A stretch of 32,648 bases of DNA from Mycobacteriales bacterium. GTDB taxonomy: Bacteria > Actinomycetota > Actinomycetes > JAFAQI01. The translations under genes and the position numbers were made by a program. The stretch is from contig DATJSI010000032.1 of assembly GCA_035504215.1 (NCBI GenBank), positions 1-32,648 on the forward strand. Reading direction: 5' to 3'. Of the stretch, positions 8,068-16,420 are shown piece after piece (position 1 is the first letter of the stretch; the number at the start of each line of letters is the position of its first letter). A model generated the notes under the pieces. It was not told where the DNA came from. It saw only the letters and a program-made list of their open reading frames with translations, and searched no databases.

Positions 8068-9711
8068 ATGCGCGTCGTTCGTACTCGTACTGCTGTCCTC
8101 GTGCTGGCCCTTGCGCTGGGCACGGCCCCGCTGCTGCCGGCCGGGACCGCCGTCGCCACCACGCCGAACGCGCAGCCCTATCCGATGACCAGCCCGATCA
8201 CCGGCCTGTCCAGCGCGGCTCAGATGGTGCAGGCGCACGGCCGGCTGTTCGTCTCCAGCGGGCCGAACGGATCTCGGATCGAGGTGCTGTCCGCCGCGGG
8301 CACGCGGATCGGGGAGCTCGTGGGTGAGGCCGGTGCCGACGGCATGGTGGCCTCCGCCGACGGCAGCACGCTCTACGTCGCGCTGAACGGCGCGAGCGCG
8401 ATCGCCGTGATCGACACCGCGACGATGAAGGAGACCGCGCGGTACTCCGTCGACGCGTGCCCGGCCAGCCTGGCGCTGGCCGGCGGCCGGCTCTTCTACT
8501 CGTACGGCTGTGACTCCAGCGGTGGGGTGTCGAGCGTCGACCCCGCCACCGGCGGCACGCCGTTCCCAGCTCTGACCGGCAACTACGGTGGCCTGCTGGT
8601 CCGTGGAAGCGGCTCGACGCTTGCCGTCGTCGACGCGGTCAACGCGGTGACGACATACACCGCGGCGGCTGACGGCTCGGTGAGCGAGCTGGCGAGTGCG
8701 TCCATCGAGACGGCTCCCCGCGACCTTGCGTTTACCGCCGACGGGGACGACGTACTCGTGACGTCGGCGGCGCCGTACCAGATCACCGCGTACGACGCGA
8801 CCACCATGAACCAGACGGCGACCTACACCGGCGTCGCCTACCCGGAGGCGGTCGCCACCGATCCGAACGGCAACTACGTCGCCGGCGGTTTCGACTCGGG
8901 CGCCGCCGCTGCCATCCTCTACGGCGCCACCAGCAAGTCCGTGCTGTGGGAGCGCTACACGACCTCGCCGTTCCCGGAGACCTGGACACCGAACGCGAGC
9001 GACGATCACGTGATCCCGCAGACGCTGACCTTCTCGTCAGACGGTTCTCATGTCTACGGCCTCGTGGTCCGTCAGGGCCTGCCGGGCATCTACTTCTTCT
9101 CGAGCACGATCGCGCCGAAGAAGACGGCCGTCTCGATCGAGATTCCTGCTGTGCACAGCTACCGCAAGGATCGCACCGTCGTTGCGCTGGTCCCGGGGTC
9201 GAACGGCGTACCGGTGAACTTCACGATGACCGAGGCCGGTCAGCTCGTGTCGGCCGGAGTCGTCGACACGAGGTCGGGCGTCGCCCGGCTCACGTTCCAG
9301 CCGTTCTACAGCGGCAGCGTGACGGCCATCGTGCCGGGTACGGCGTCGACCTACCCGTCGTCGGTGTCGGCGAAGTACGTCGTGTACTCGAAGACCGTGG
9401 TGCGCTTTACCGGCAAGCACACGATGCACCACGGGATCGCGGTCTACCGGAAGTTCCGGCAGATCGGGGTGGAGTTCACCACCCTTCCGCTGCTCGGTGG
9501 CCGACCGGCGAGCTACAAGGTCCAGGCCTGGCACAAGGGTCGCTGGTACACCGTCGCTGTCGGCACCGCGTCGGAGCCGCTGGGCGGGCTGAACATCTAT
9601 CCCTCCGCCCGGCCACCCAAGCACCTGTTGTTGCGCATCCACCTGGTGGCCAAGTCCACGAGCTACAGCCGGGGATCGTCGGCGACCAGCAAGCGGTTCG
9701 AGCTGGTCTGA
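8068..9711 (+). CDS. Secreted beta-propeller repeat protein
   Basis: A 547-residue exported protein. The N-terminus is a Sec signal peptide: basic MRVVRTRT, a hydrophobic Leu/Ala core, and an AVA-type cleavage site near residue 30. The next 330 residues or so resemble YVTN/NHL-type beta-propeller blades, with recurring phrases such as 'ADGSTLYVALNGASAIAVID', 'DLAFTADGDDVLVTS' and 'TLTFSSDGSHVYGLV'. The C-terminal 200 residues or so are a beta-rich region (SVTAIVPGT..., then a basic KxxWHKGRWYTV segment) like the trailing domains of other actinobacterial exported proteins. There is no membrane anchor or sortase motif. The ribosome site GAGAAGGA (8053-8060) is 7 nt before the ATG. It is divergent from the ATPase gene and convergent with the DUF1707 gene, with only 13 bp between stops. 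Substrate and function are unknown. Confidence 0.8.
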   Translation: MRVVRTRTAVLVLALALGTAPLLPAGTAVATTPNAQPYPMTSPITGLSSAAQMVQAHGRLFVSSGPNGSRIEVLSAAGTRIGELVGEAGADGMVASADGSTLYVALNGASAIAVIDTATMKETARYSVDACPASLALAGGRLFYSYGCDSSGGVSSVDPATGGTPFPALTGNYGGLLVRGSGSTLAVVDAVNAVTTYTAAADGSVSELASASIETAPRDLAFTADGDDVLVTSAAPYQITAYDATTMNQTATYTGVAYPEAVATDPNGNYVAGGFDSGAAAAILYGATSKSVLWERYTTSPFPETWTPNASDDHVIPQTLTFSSDGSHVYGLVVRQGLPGIYFFSSTIAPKKTAVSIEIPAVHSYRKDRTVVALVPGSNGVPVNFTMTEAGQLVSAGVVDTRSGVARLTFQPFYSGSVTAIVPGTASTYPSSVSAKYVVYSKTVVRFTGKHTMHHGIAVYRKFRQIGVEFTTLPLLGGRPASYKVQAWHKGRWYTVAVGTASEPLGGLNIYPSARPPKHLLLRIHLVAKSTSYSRGSSATSKRFELV

Positions 9712-9724
9712 TCCGCCGGCTGCA

Positions 9725-10174
9725 TCACCAGTGGCGCCGGCGCCGGAGGTCGTGGCGCAGGAGCAGCACCGCGACGATGACCGCGATCAGCAGCAGACCG
9801 TGGTGGAAGGGCCAGAACACCAGGTGGATGACGAGGCTCACGAGCACGACGAGGAGCAGCGCGAACAGCACGTAGTGCACGAGCGGGTGCGAGCGGCGGG
9901 GCGGCCGCGCTGACACGGTCTTGCCGGACTCGTCGACCGGAGGCAGATCGAAGAACAGCCCGCCCAGGTCGGACTGCGTCTTGGCCGACATCGCCTGCTC
10001 GAGCCGCTCGTTGAACTCCGCCTGGTCGAGCCGGCCGTCGGCGTAGTGCCGCGAGAGCCGGTCGGCGACCTCGGTCCGCTCGGCGTCGGAGACTCTCAGG
10101 TCGCCGGCGCTGGTGCGGTAGCCGCGCCGGCCGGCCGGCCCGCGCATCCAGGGTGGCCCGCTTGTCGGGGTCAT
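9725..10174 (-). CDS. DUF1707 membrane protein
   Basis: A 149-residue protein. Residues 24-77 match the actinobacterial DUF1707 domain (LRVSDAERTEVADRLSRHYA, then GRLDQAEFNERLEQAMSAKT), a short SHOCT-like helical domain often found at the N-terminus of small membrane proteins. Two hydrophobic helices follow (about 99-118 and 123-140), separated by a His/Phe-rich turn, and the end is Arg-rich. The start has a GAGGAG ribosome site 4 nt upstream. It lies 14 bp downstream of the pspC-like gene on the same strand, so the two are probably one transcript. Its partner and function are not established. The neighbourhood suggests a role in envelope-stress signalling. Confidence 0.85.
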   Translation of the reverse strand: MTPTSGPPWMRGPAGRRGYRTSAGDLRVSDAERTEVADRLSRHYADGRLDQAEFNERLEQAMSAKTQSDLGGLFFDLPPVDESGKTVSARPPRRSHPLVHYVLFALLLVVLVSLVIHLVFWPFHHGLLLIAVIVAVLLLRHDLRRRRHW

Positions 10175-10188
10175 CGGTCTCCTCGCTT

Positions 10189-10470
10189 TCAGCTCGTCGT
10201 CGTAGGGCGCGGCGGGCGGCCGAAGAAGTCGGCCGCGATCGAGCGGTCGGTTCCCTCCTCGGGGATCAGCAGCCAGCCGGCGACGTACAGCGGGATTCCG
10301 GCGCCACCGACGAAGGTCAGGGCGACGAGGGCGATGCGGACCAACGTGACGTCGACCTCGAGGTAGTCGGCGACGCCGACCGCGACGCCGGCGAGCATCC
10401 GGTCCATCACCGGGCGCTGGAGCACCCGAGCACGCCAGCCGTCCTGGGGGTTGGGGGTTGTCGTATCCAT
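10189..10470 (-). CDS. PspC-domain membrane protein
   Basis: A 93-residue protein that is essentially one PspC domain. It has the family phrase DRMLAGVAVGVADYLEVDVT (22-41), then a hydrophobic stretch with the small-residue turn GGAGIPLYVAGWLLIPEE (55-72), forming a re-entrant or two-helix membrane unit. PspC proteins sense or transmit membrane stress in the phage-shock response. It resembles the N-terminal domain of the kinase encoded divergently next door (both contain DRML-GVA-G and LYVAGWLLIP or VYVVGWLVLP). It is first in a two-gene unit with the DUF1707 gene and faces a palindrome-rich control region. The ribosome site before the ATG is weak. Confidence 0.9.
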   Translation of the reverse strand: MDTTTPNPQDGWRARVLQRPVMDRMLAGVAVGVADYLEVDVTLVRIALVALTFVGGAGIPLYVAGWLLIPEEGTDRSIAADFFGRPPRPTTTS

Positions 10471-10515
10471 GGCCCCAGCGTCGGGTGGCGCGAGCCGGCT
10501 GCCAATCGGGATCAG

Positions 10516-10560
10516 CCCGGAACGATCCCTGATCCTTCCGGGTCGGATCGGGGTTGATCC
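10516..10560. promoter_or_regulatory. Palindrome cluster between pspC and kinase gene (candidate operator)
   Basis: The divergent gap contains nested inverted repeats. CCCGGAA (10516-10522) pairs with TTCCGGG (10536-10542) across 13 nt. CCCTGATCC (10527-10535) pairs with GGATCGGGG (10545-10553) across 9 nt with one mismatch. GGATC (10545-10549) pairs with GATCC (10556-10560). Their position suggests a binding site for a dimeric regulator controlling both transcripts, most simply the adjacent LuxR-type response regulator. This is inferred from symmetry and location only. Confidence 0.45.
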
Positions 10561-10598
10561 GGATGCGGCCCGAGCCGGATCACGGGCATCATCGAGGA

Positions 10599-11918
10599 GT
10601 GAGCACGGACCATCGCCCGGCGCCGCCCCAGTGGGAGCACTGGCGCGGCCGGCGCCGACACGGCCGCTGGCGGGGTCCCGCCCGCAAGGGGCCGCCGCGC
10701 CGCTCGACCGACGATCGCATGCTCGGCGGCGTCGCGGCCGGGCTCTCGGCCTGGACCGGCGTCGACGTGACGATCGTCCGGCTTGCGTTCGTGCTGACGG
10801 CGCTCCTGAGCGGCTTCGGTCTGGTGGTCTACGTGGTGGGCTGGCTCGTGCTACCGGCCGGTGACGCCCCGCGGCCGATCGCGCCGGCCGCCCTCGCGGA
10901 CCGCCGCGGTATCGCTTACGCCGCCGCGCTGTGCTCAGCGCTGCTGGTGGTGCTGTTCACGGCGTCGGCGCTCGGCGTGCACTGGCTGGGCGCCCTGGCC
11001 GTGCCCATCGTGATCAGTGCCGGCGGCCTGGTGCTGATCGCCCGGAACAGTACGCCGGAGGAGCAGGCGGGCCTGCGCGTGATCGCGGGTGCAGTCTTCG
11101 GCACCGGCCGGCGCCGCGGTCGTTGGGTGCGCGTGATCCGGGTCGTGGCCGCGGTGATCCTGCTCATCAGCGGTCTCGCCACCGTGCTGCACGGCCGTGA
11201 GAGCGTGGCCTTGCTGCGCCCGCTCAGCGGGCTGGTCCTGATCCTTGCGGCGGTTCTCGTTCTGCTCGGACCGTGGTGGCTGCGCATCGCTCGCGACCTC
11301 GTCCTCGAGCGGCAGGCACGAGCGCGTGCCGAGGAGCGTGCCGACATTGCCGCGCGGGTGCACGACTCCGTGCTCCAGACCCTCGCACTGATCCAGCTGC
11401 ACTCCGACGACCCGCACCGCGTGATCCAGCTGGCGCGCGCCCAGGAGCGCGAGCTGCGGGCCTGGCTGTTCGACGGCCGTGCCCCGGGCACGATCCCGGA
11501 CGATGCCCTCACCGTCGCCGCCGGGGTCCGGCTGATCCAGCAGGACGTAGAGGCCGCGCACGGCGTCACGGTGGAGGCGATCACGGTCGGTGACTGCCCG
11601 CTCGACGACGGACTGGCTGCGCTGCTTGCTGCGGCCCGCGAGGCGACCGTCAATGCCGCGAAGTGGTCGGGCTGTCCGGCAGTGTCGGTCTTCGCCGAGG
11701 TCGAGGCGACGACCGTGTCTGTGTTCGTCCGCGACCGTGGTGCCGGCTTCGATCCCGAAGCGGTGCCCGGTGACCGGAAGGGGGTTGCCGAGTCGATTCG
11801 CGGCCGGGTCACCAGGCGCGGCGGTACGGCGATCGTGCGCAGCACGCTCGGCGAGGGCACCGAGGTTTCGCTCGCGATGCCGCGCGCCGCGCGTGATCGC
11901 GAGCAGAGCCGGTCGTGA
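10599..11918 (+). CDS. PspC-domain sensor histidine kinase (NarL/DesK type)
   Basis: A 439-residue membrane kinase. An N-terminal PspC domain (about 34-88) is followed by further hydrophobic helices (about 105-150 and 178-226). Next come a HisKA_3 dimerisation helix with phospho-acceptor His255 in ARVHDSVLQTL and a HATPase domain (about 335-430) with N-box Asn352 (REATVNAAKWSG) and G1 box DRGAGFDP (379-386). It should phosphorylate the response regulator encoded next, whose GTG overlaps its stop (GTGA). Start choice: in-frame starts exist at 10554 (TTG) and 10563 (ATG). However, the codons just before 10599 are unusually A/T-ending (GAT, CAT, CAT, CGA, GGA), while those after it have the genome's G/C-ending style, so GTG 10599 is preferred. 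The PspC domain suggests it senses membrane stress. Confidence 0.88.
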   Translation: MSTDHRPAPPQWEHWRGRRRHGRWRGPARKGPPRRSTDDRMLGGVAAGLSAWTGVDVTIVRLAFVLTALLSGFGLVVYVVGWLVLPAGDAPRPIAPAALADRRGIAYAAALCSALLVVLFTASALGVHWLGALAVPIVISAGGLVLIARNSTPEEQAGLRVIAGAVFGTGRRRGRWVRVIRVVAAVILLISGLATVLHGRESVALLRPLSGLVLILAAVLVLLGPWWLRIARDLVLERQARARAEERADIAARVHDSVLQTLALIQLHSDDPHRVIQLARAQERELRAWLFDGRAPGTIPDDALTVAAGVRLIQQDVEAAHGVTVEAITVGDCPLDDGLAALLAAAREATVNAAKWSGCPAVSVFAEVEATTVSVFVRDRGAGFDPEAVPGDRKGVAESIRGRVTRRGGTAIVRSTLGEGTEVSLAMPRAARDREQSRS

Positions 11919-12583
11919 CCTCCGGGCCGCCGGCCCGCCGGCGGGTGGTGATCGTCGACGATCATGGCCTGTTCCGCTCCGGCGTGCGGTCGGAGCTCGG
12001 CGACCGGGTCGAGGTGGTGGGTGAGGCCGACGACGTCGCCGCGGCGGTCGCGGTGATCGACTCGGCAACGCCGGACGTCGTACTTCTTGATGTCCATCTG
12101 CCCTCCGGTGGCGGGCAGGATGTCGTCACCGCTGTGAAGGCGAGGCACCCCGACGTGCGTTTCCTCGCGCTCTCGGCCTCGGATGCACCGGAGGACGTGA
12201 TCGCGGTCGTGCGAGCAGGAGCCAGGGGCTACGTCACGAAGACGATCTCGGCCGACGACCTGGTCGACGCGATCGAGCGGGTCGCGGCGGGGGAGGCCGT
12301 CATCCTGCCGCGGCTCGCGGGCTTCGTGCTCGATGCGTTCGCCGCGGCCCCGACCGAGATCCCGGACCGGGCGGCGTCCGATCCGGAGCTCGACCAGATC
12401 ACCGCCCGCGAGCGCGAGGTCCTGCGGTTGATCGCCCGCGGCTACACCTACAAGGAGATCGCCCGCGAGCTGTTCATCTCCACCAAGACGGTCGAGAGCC
12501 ACGTCTCGTCGGTGCTGCGTAAGCTGCAGCTTTCGACCCGCCACCAGCTCACCCGCTGGGCTACCGAGCGCCGTCTGACCTGA
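11915..12583 (+). CDS. LuxR/NarL-family response regulator
   Basis: A 222-residue two-component regulator. The receiver domain (about 10-125) has the acidic pair Asp15/Asp16, phospho-acceptor Asp59 in LLDVHLP, and Lys109 in GYVTKTI. A linker leads to a LuxR-type helix-turn-helix (about 160-220) with the hallmark ITAREREVLRLIARGYTYKEI and KTVESHVSSVLRKL. It is translationally coupled to the kinase gene by a GTGA overlap and ends before a strong hairpin. The palindrome cluster in the pspC/kinase gap is the obvious candidate target, which would make the unit autoregulated and let it also control the divergent pspC-DUF1707 pair. Confidence 0.95.
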   Translation: MTSGPPARRRVVIVDDHGLFRSGVRSELGDRVEVVGEADDVAAAVAVIDSATPDVVLLDVHLPSGGGQDVVTAVKARHPDVRFLALSASDAPEDVIAVVRAGARGYVTKTISADDLVDAIERVAAGEAVILPRLAGFVLDAFAAAPTEIPDRAASDPELDQITAREREVLRLIARGYTYKEIARELFISTKTVESHVSSVLRKLQLSTRHQLTRWATERRLT

Positions 12584-12625
12584 TCCGACCGGACCGCGGC
12601 CGCCGGCCCCGGCGACGGAAAGGGT

Positions 12626-12661
12626 CGAGGGCGGGCACTGCTTGCGCAGTGCCCGCCCTCG
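12626..12661. terminator. Strong bidirectional hairpin terminator
   Basis: A perfect 16-bp GC-rich stem (CGAGGGCGGGCACTGC at 12626-12641, complement at 12646-12661) closes on a TTGC loop. It lies between convergent genes, 42 nt past the response-regulator stop and 21 nt past the protease stop. There is no T-run on the plus side and a short CCCTTTCC on the minus side, so it probably works as a stable-stem terminator for both. Confidence 0.85.
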
Positions 12662-12682
12662 CCTACTTCGAGCGGATCTCTT

Positions 12683-14770
12683 CTAGAACTTGGAGATCTC
12701 CTGGACGAACGATGGTCCAGCCGTTCCCAGACCGGTCAGGCTGTCGAAGCCCGGGGCCGTGGAGAGGGTGACGGGCCGCGTCGCGCAGTTGCCGGTCGCG
12801 TCGCAGTACGTCTCGGAACCCTCATAGTCCAGAACTCGGAGGCTGACCACGTAGCCATCCTCGGAGTTCATTGTGTTGGCGTAGTCAACCCGGATGACAG
12901 ACGCAGCGTCGGCGTTGGCCGGAGGCACGATATCGTTGAATGCGCTCTCGGTCTCGCCGTACGCCTTGTACAGCGTCGGGTTCATGAAGCCCTCGGACAC
13001 GCCGGATGCCTGGTCGGTGTCAGCGATGACGCCGGCAAGCAGCGGCGAGGCGAGGCTGGTGCCGCCTTCCTTGAACTGGCCGTAGTGTACGCCGTCCCCA
13101 AAGGTTTGGGTCAGACCGATGAGCATGCCAGTCTGGGCGTCGCCGTCCATCGAGATATCCGGCTCCACCCGCAGCGGCTGCGGACCGAAGATGTTCTCGT
13201 TCCGCAAGGCAAGTGCCGCCGGCACCACGCCAGCCTGGTAATACGGCTGGGTGTAGTAGTAGCTGGTGCCACCGCCACCGCCGGCCTGGAAGGCCAGTGC
13301 GCCGGCCGGCGAGGTCGCCGACCCGCAGTTGGTGGTGGAGCTCACGCACAGCGTCTGCTTCGCGGTCGACCAGCCGTATTCGGCCATCCGGGAGTCGTTC
13401 GCCCCGACTTCCAGCGACGTCCCACCCACGGCGGTCACGTAGGGGCTGGTCGGCGGGTAGTCCGGAACATTGAGGCCGAAGTCGGCGAAGTTGTCGCCGT
13501 CGTCGCCTGACGAGAACAGCACGCTGACGCCGGTCGCTTCGGCCATGACGAACGCGTTGTCGAACGCGGTCTTGGCGTCTGCATCCTCGAGCAGGTCGCC
13601 CAGGGTGTCGCCCCAGGAGTCGCTGACCACCGACGCGCCACTGGTGATGGCGGTCGTCAGCGCGGCCAGCAGGCTGCTGTCGAAGCAGTCGTCGGCTCCG
13701 ACGTACTCGATGTTGGCACCGGGTGCCATCGCGTGCGAGGACTCGACATCGAGCGACTGCTCGTCGTACCAACCGCTCGCCGCGCACTCGTCCTCGTTGC
13801 CGACGCTTGCGGGCTCGATGTTGGTGAACTGGCTGGACTTGATCTGGTGAGCCGCGTCGTTCAGCGAGTAGTAGTGCTGAGCGTCCGCGAGCAGCGTCGG
13901 CGAGTCGTACGCGTCAACGATCGCGATCGTGACGCCGGAGCCGTCGATGCCGTTCTTGAGATCCTTCTGGATCCCGTAGCCACCCCGCAGCTGGTACGGG
14001 CTGTAGCCACAGATGTCGTAAGCGTGGCCGGTGTACGGCGCATACAGCGAGGAGGAGTCAGCCGTGTCCGTCTGCTGCCCCCAGTATGCCGAGCACGGCT
14101 TGGGGTTGCGGAAGCCGGTCGGCGGAGCCGGTTCGGAGTCGCTCGACTTCGCGTTGCCGTGTGCGGTCGCCTTGGATACGCGAGAGAGGTCCGGCGTGTT
14201 GCGGTACTGGTTCACGCCGACGACACCCGCGACCGTGCCGGACAGCGAGGTCGGGATCGACAGGGTCTTGGTCGCGAGGCGCACCTTGTGCCCCTGCACT
14301 TTGTACAGCCCCAGGCCGGTGGCAAATGCCTTCTCGACCTGCTTCGCGGTACCCGAAGCGGGGATGAACAATCGCGTGTTCGCGACCTTGCCCACTGTGA
14401 AGCCCTGCTTGCGTAGCCAGCTCTCCGCACGGCTGACCGCAGCGGTGGTCGGGCCGAAGCGGCTCAGCCACTGCGCGTCAGTGATGTAGTGGTGGTACTG
14501 CTTGTTGCCAGGGCTCGAGACGGCGCGCGCCAGTGCCCGCTCGGCGGCTGCGTGGCGAACCTGCAGTGTCAGGTCGAACTTGACCCGGCTGCTCGCCGCG
14601 ATCTTGCCCGCTGGCTTGCTGCGAGCGACCGCCGAACTCATCGAGCCGCGCAAGTCGGCGCGATGCACCGCGCCTGCCGCGGACGCAGTGGGGATGCCCA
14701 CTGCTGCCACGCTGGCAGACATGGCGAGCCCCGCTGCTCCCAGCGTGACCCATGATCGGGCAGATCTCAT
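12683..14770 (-). CDS. Secreted S53 family peptidase (sedolisin/kumamolisin type)
   Basis: A 695-residue serine-carboxyl protease precursor. It has a signal peptide (1-32, ending in ASA-A) and a pro-kumamolisin activation domain (about 55-190, with QYHHYITDAQWLSRFGPT). The catalytic domain runs from about 225 to the end. Family residues visible are Glu337 and Asp341 in DEQSLDVESSHAMAPGA, a probable oxyanion Asp423 in FSSGDDGDN, and nucleophile Ser572 in GGTSLASPLLAG. The C-terminal GFDSLTGLG resembles the calcium-site region. Such enzymes are exported as zymogens and usually cleave proteins at acidic pH. Several Cys pairs (for example 475/482 and 656/662) suggest disulfides. The ATG has a GGGAGAGG ribosome site 5 nt upstream. 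It is divergent from the decarboxylase gene and convergent with the two-component genes. Confidence 0.92.
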   Translation of the reverse strand: MRSARSWVTLGAAGLAMSASVAAVGIPTASAAGAVHRADLRGSMSSAVARSKPAGKIAASSRVKFDLTLQVRHAAAERALARAVSSPGNKQYHHYITDAQWLSRFGPTTAAVSRAESWLRKQGFTVGKVANTRLFIPASGTAKQVEKAFATGLGLYKVQGHKVRLATKTLSIPTSLSGTVAGVVGVNQYRNTPDLSRVSKATAHGNAKSSDSEPAPPTGFRNPKPCSAYWGQQTDTADSSSLYAPYTGHAYDICGYSPYQLRGGYGIQKDLKNGIDGSGVTIAIVDAYDSPTLLADAQHYYSLNDAAHQIKSSQFTNIEPASVGNEDECAASGWYDEQSLDVESSHAMAPGANIEYVGADDCFDSSLLAALTTAITSGASVVSDSWGDTLGDLLEDADAKTAFDNAFVMAEATGVSVLFSSGDDGDNFADFGLNVPDYPPTSPYVTAVGGTSLEVGANDSRMAEYGWSTAKQTLCVSSTTNCGSATSPAGALAFQAGGGGGTSYYYTQPYYQAGVVPAALALRNENIFGPQPLRVEPDISMDGDAQTGMLIGLTQTFGDGVHYGQFKEGGTSLASPLLAGVIADTDQASGVSEGFMNPTLYKAYGETESAFNDIVPPANADAASVIRVDYANTMNSEDGYVVSLRVLDYEGSETYCDATGNCATRPVTLSTAPGFDSLTGLGTAGPSFVQEISKF

Positions 14771-14872
14771 GGATGCCTCTCCCTCTCCGGCGCTTGACGA
14801 TGCCGGACGCCGTCCCTTCGCCCGGTTAGCGGGGACCAGGGAAAAATAGACCCCCGGACGTTAGAGGACAAT

Positions 14873-14888
14873 CACCGCTATACGGGTG
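14873..14888. promoter_or_regulatory. Near-palindrome in protease/decarboxylase gap
   Basis: CACCGCTATACGGGTG is symmetric except at two internal positions (CACC-nn-TATA-nn-GGTG). It lies about 100 bp upstream of both divergent starts, in the most A/T-rich part of the gap. It is a possible operator. Nothing else in the 227-bp gap is recognisable apart from the TAGATT box. Confidence 0.25.
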
Positions 14889-14986
14889 TTACCGGCGTGG
14901 CAGATGAACACATATGTGGCGGCTTATCGGCCGTTGGGGTGAGGGTGCGCGGGTTCCCGCCACAACCGCGGATAACGCTCGGCGGC

Positions 14987-14992
14987 TAGATT
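14987..14992 (+). promoter_or_regulatory. Candidate leaderless -10 box of the decarboxylase gene
   Basis: TAGATT followed by CCGGG and the ATG at 14998. The spacing (5 nt) places transcription initiation at or near the start codon, and no clear ribosome site is present. Pattern-based inference. Confidence 0.35.
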
Positions 14993-14997
14993 CCGGG

Positions 14998-16413
14998 ATG
15001 CCGCCGCGGTGCGCAGCGGCTCCCGAACGAACGGATCCGTTGGTGCACGCCGACTCCGACGACGCCACAGCGGCCGCCCGCGCGCTCGCCGAGTACTGCC
15101 TGCACCGGTTGATGATGCGGGCACCGCTGGACCGCCCGCGAACGCCCGAGGAGCTCGCCGACCTGGTCGGACCGACCATCACGCCGGGCGGGATCGGCGC
15201 CGGCGAAGCGCTGCGGCTGTGGTCGGACGTCCTTGCGAAGGCCTGCCTTTCGGTCGACCACCCGCGCTACCTGTCCTTCATCCCGAGCGCGCCCACGAAG
15301 GCCGCGGCGGGGTTCGACATGCTGGTCGGCGCCTCGAGCGTGTACGGCGGCTCCTGGCTGGAGGGGTCGGGCGCGGTCTACGCCGAGAACCAGGCGCTGC
15401 GGTGGCTCGCCGACCTCGCCGGCCTGCCGGCGACGGCCGGCGGCGTCTTCGTCCAGGGCGGCACGGTCGGCAACCTCTCGGCCCTCGTTGCCGCCCGCGA
15501 ACACGCGTTACGGACGCGCGGCGGGCGGCCGCGACGTTGGGCCGTGTGTGTCACCGCCGAAACGCACTCGTCCGTGCGGCACGAGCTCGAGGTCGTCATG
15601 GACGTCGATGTCGTCGACGTGCCCGGCGACGATCGAGGGCGTCTCGTGGGCGCCGCTCTGGCGCAGACCGTGCGGGGCCTGCGCCCAGAGGTCCGCGACG
15701 GGATCTTTGCGGTTGTGGCGACCGCAGGCTCGACCAACCTCGGCATCGTCGACGACATCGCCGGCATCGCGGACGTCGCGCGCGACCACCAGTGGTGGCT
15801 GCACGTCGACGGCGCGTACGGCGGCGCCGGGCTGGCCGCGCCCAGCATCCGCGACCTCTACGCCGGCATCGAGCACGCCGACTCGTTCATCGTCGACCCG
15901 CACAAGTGGCTGTTCGCGCCGTTCGACTCGTGCGCACTGCTCTACCGCGATCCGGCGATCGCACGGGCGGCGCACACCCAGCACGCGGGTTACCTCGACC
16001 CGATCACGGTCGAGGGCGAATGGAACCCATCTGACTACGCGGTCCAGCTCACCCGCCGCGCACGCGGCCTGCCATTCTGGTACTCCCTCGCCACCCATGG
16101 CACCGATGCCTACCGCGACGCGGTGGAGCGCACGCTTGCGGTCACGAGAGCGGGAGCGGAGCTGATCCGTGCCGCCGACCATCTCCGGCTGCTCGTCGAG
16201 CCGCAGCTGACCGTGCTCGTGTTCGAACGGGTCGGCTGGCAGCCGGCCGACTACTCGGCCTGGAGCGCCCGGCTGCTCGACGAGCAGGTCGGTTTCGTCG
16301 TACCGACGCGGCATGCCGGCCGGACCTGCACCCGGCTCGCGATCGTCAACCCGCTCACGACCGAGGCCGACATCGCGACCGTCGTCGACTCGATGGCGCC
16401 CGCGCCCGCCTAG
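14998..16413 (+). CDS. PLP-dependent amino-acid decarboxylase (group II)
   Basis: A 471-residue enzyme of the aromatic-amino-acid/glutamate decarboxylase superfamily, which removes the alpha-carboxylate of an amino acid to give an amine. Motifs: the PLP-lysine in VDPHKWLF (Lys303), HVDGAYGG (Asp271 binds the pyridine nitrogen), the cofactor-stacking His190 in TAETHSSV, and GGTVGNLSAL (154-163) in the phosphate-binding region. An upstream in-frame GTG at 14914 is possible. The ATG at 14998 is preferred because it directly follows a TAGATT box and precedes family-like sequence. Substrate cannot be read from the sequence. The convergent neighbour 7 bp away is a succinate-semialdehyde-type dehydrogenase, which would fit a glutamate/GABA or amine route, but the two are not co-transcribed. 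Confidence 0.88.
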   Translation: MPPRCAAAPERTDPLVHADSDDATAAARALAEYCLHRLMMRAPLDRPRTPEELADLVGPTITPGGIGAGEALRLWSDVLAKACLSVDHPRYLSFIPSAPTKAAAGFDMLVGASSVYGGSWLEGSGAVYAENQALRWLADLAGLPATAGGVFVQGGTVGNLSALVAAREHALRTRGGRPRRWAVCVTAETHSSVRHELEVVMDVDVVDVPGDDRGRLVGAALAQTVRGLRPEVRDGIFAVVATAGSTNLGIVDDIAGIADVARDHQWWLHVDGAYGGAGLAAPSIRDLYAGIEHADSFIVDPHKWLFAPFDSCALLYRDPAIARAAHTQHAGYLDPITVEGEWNPSDYAVQLTRRARGLPFWYSLATHGTDAYRDAVERTLAVTRAGAELIRAADHLRLLVEPQLTVLVFERVGWQPADYSAWSARLLDEQVGFVVPTRHAGRTCTRLAIVNPLTTEADIATVVDSMAPAPA

Positions 16414-16420
16414 TGGGCGC

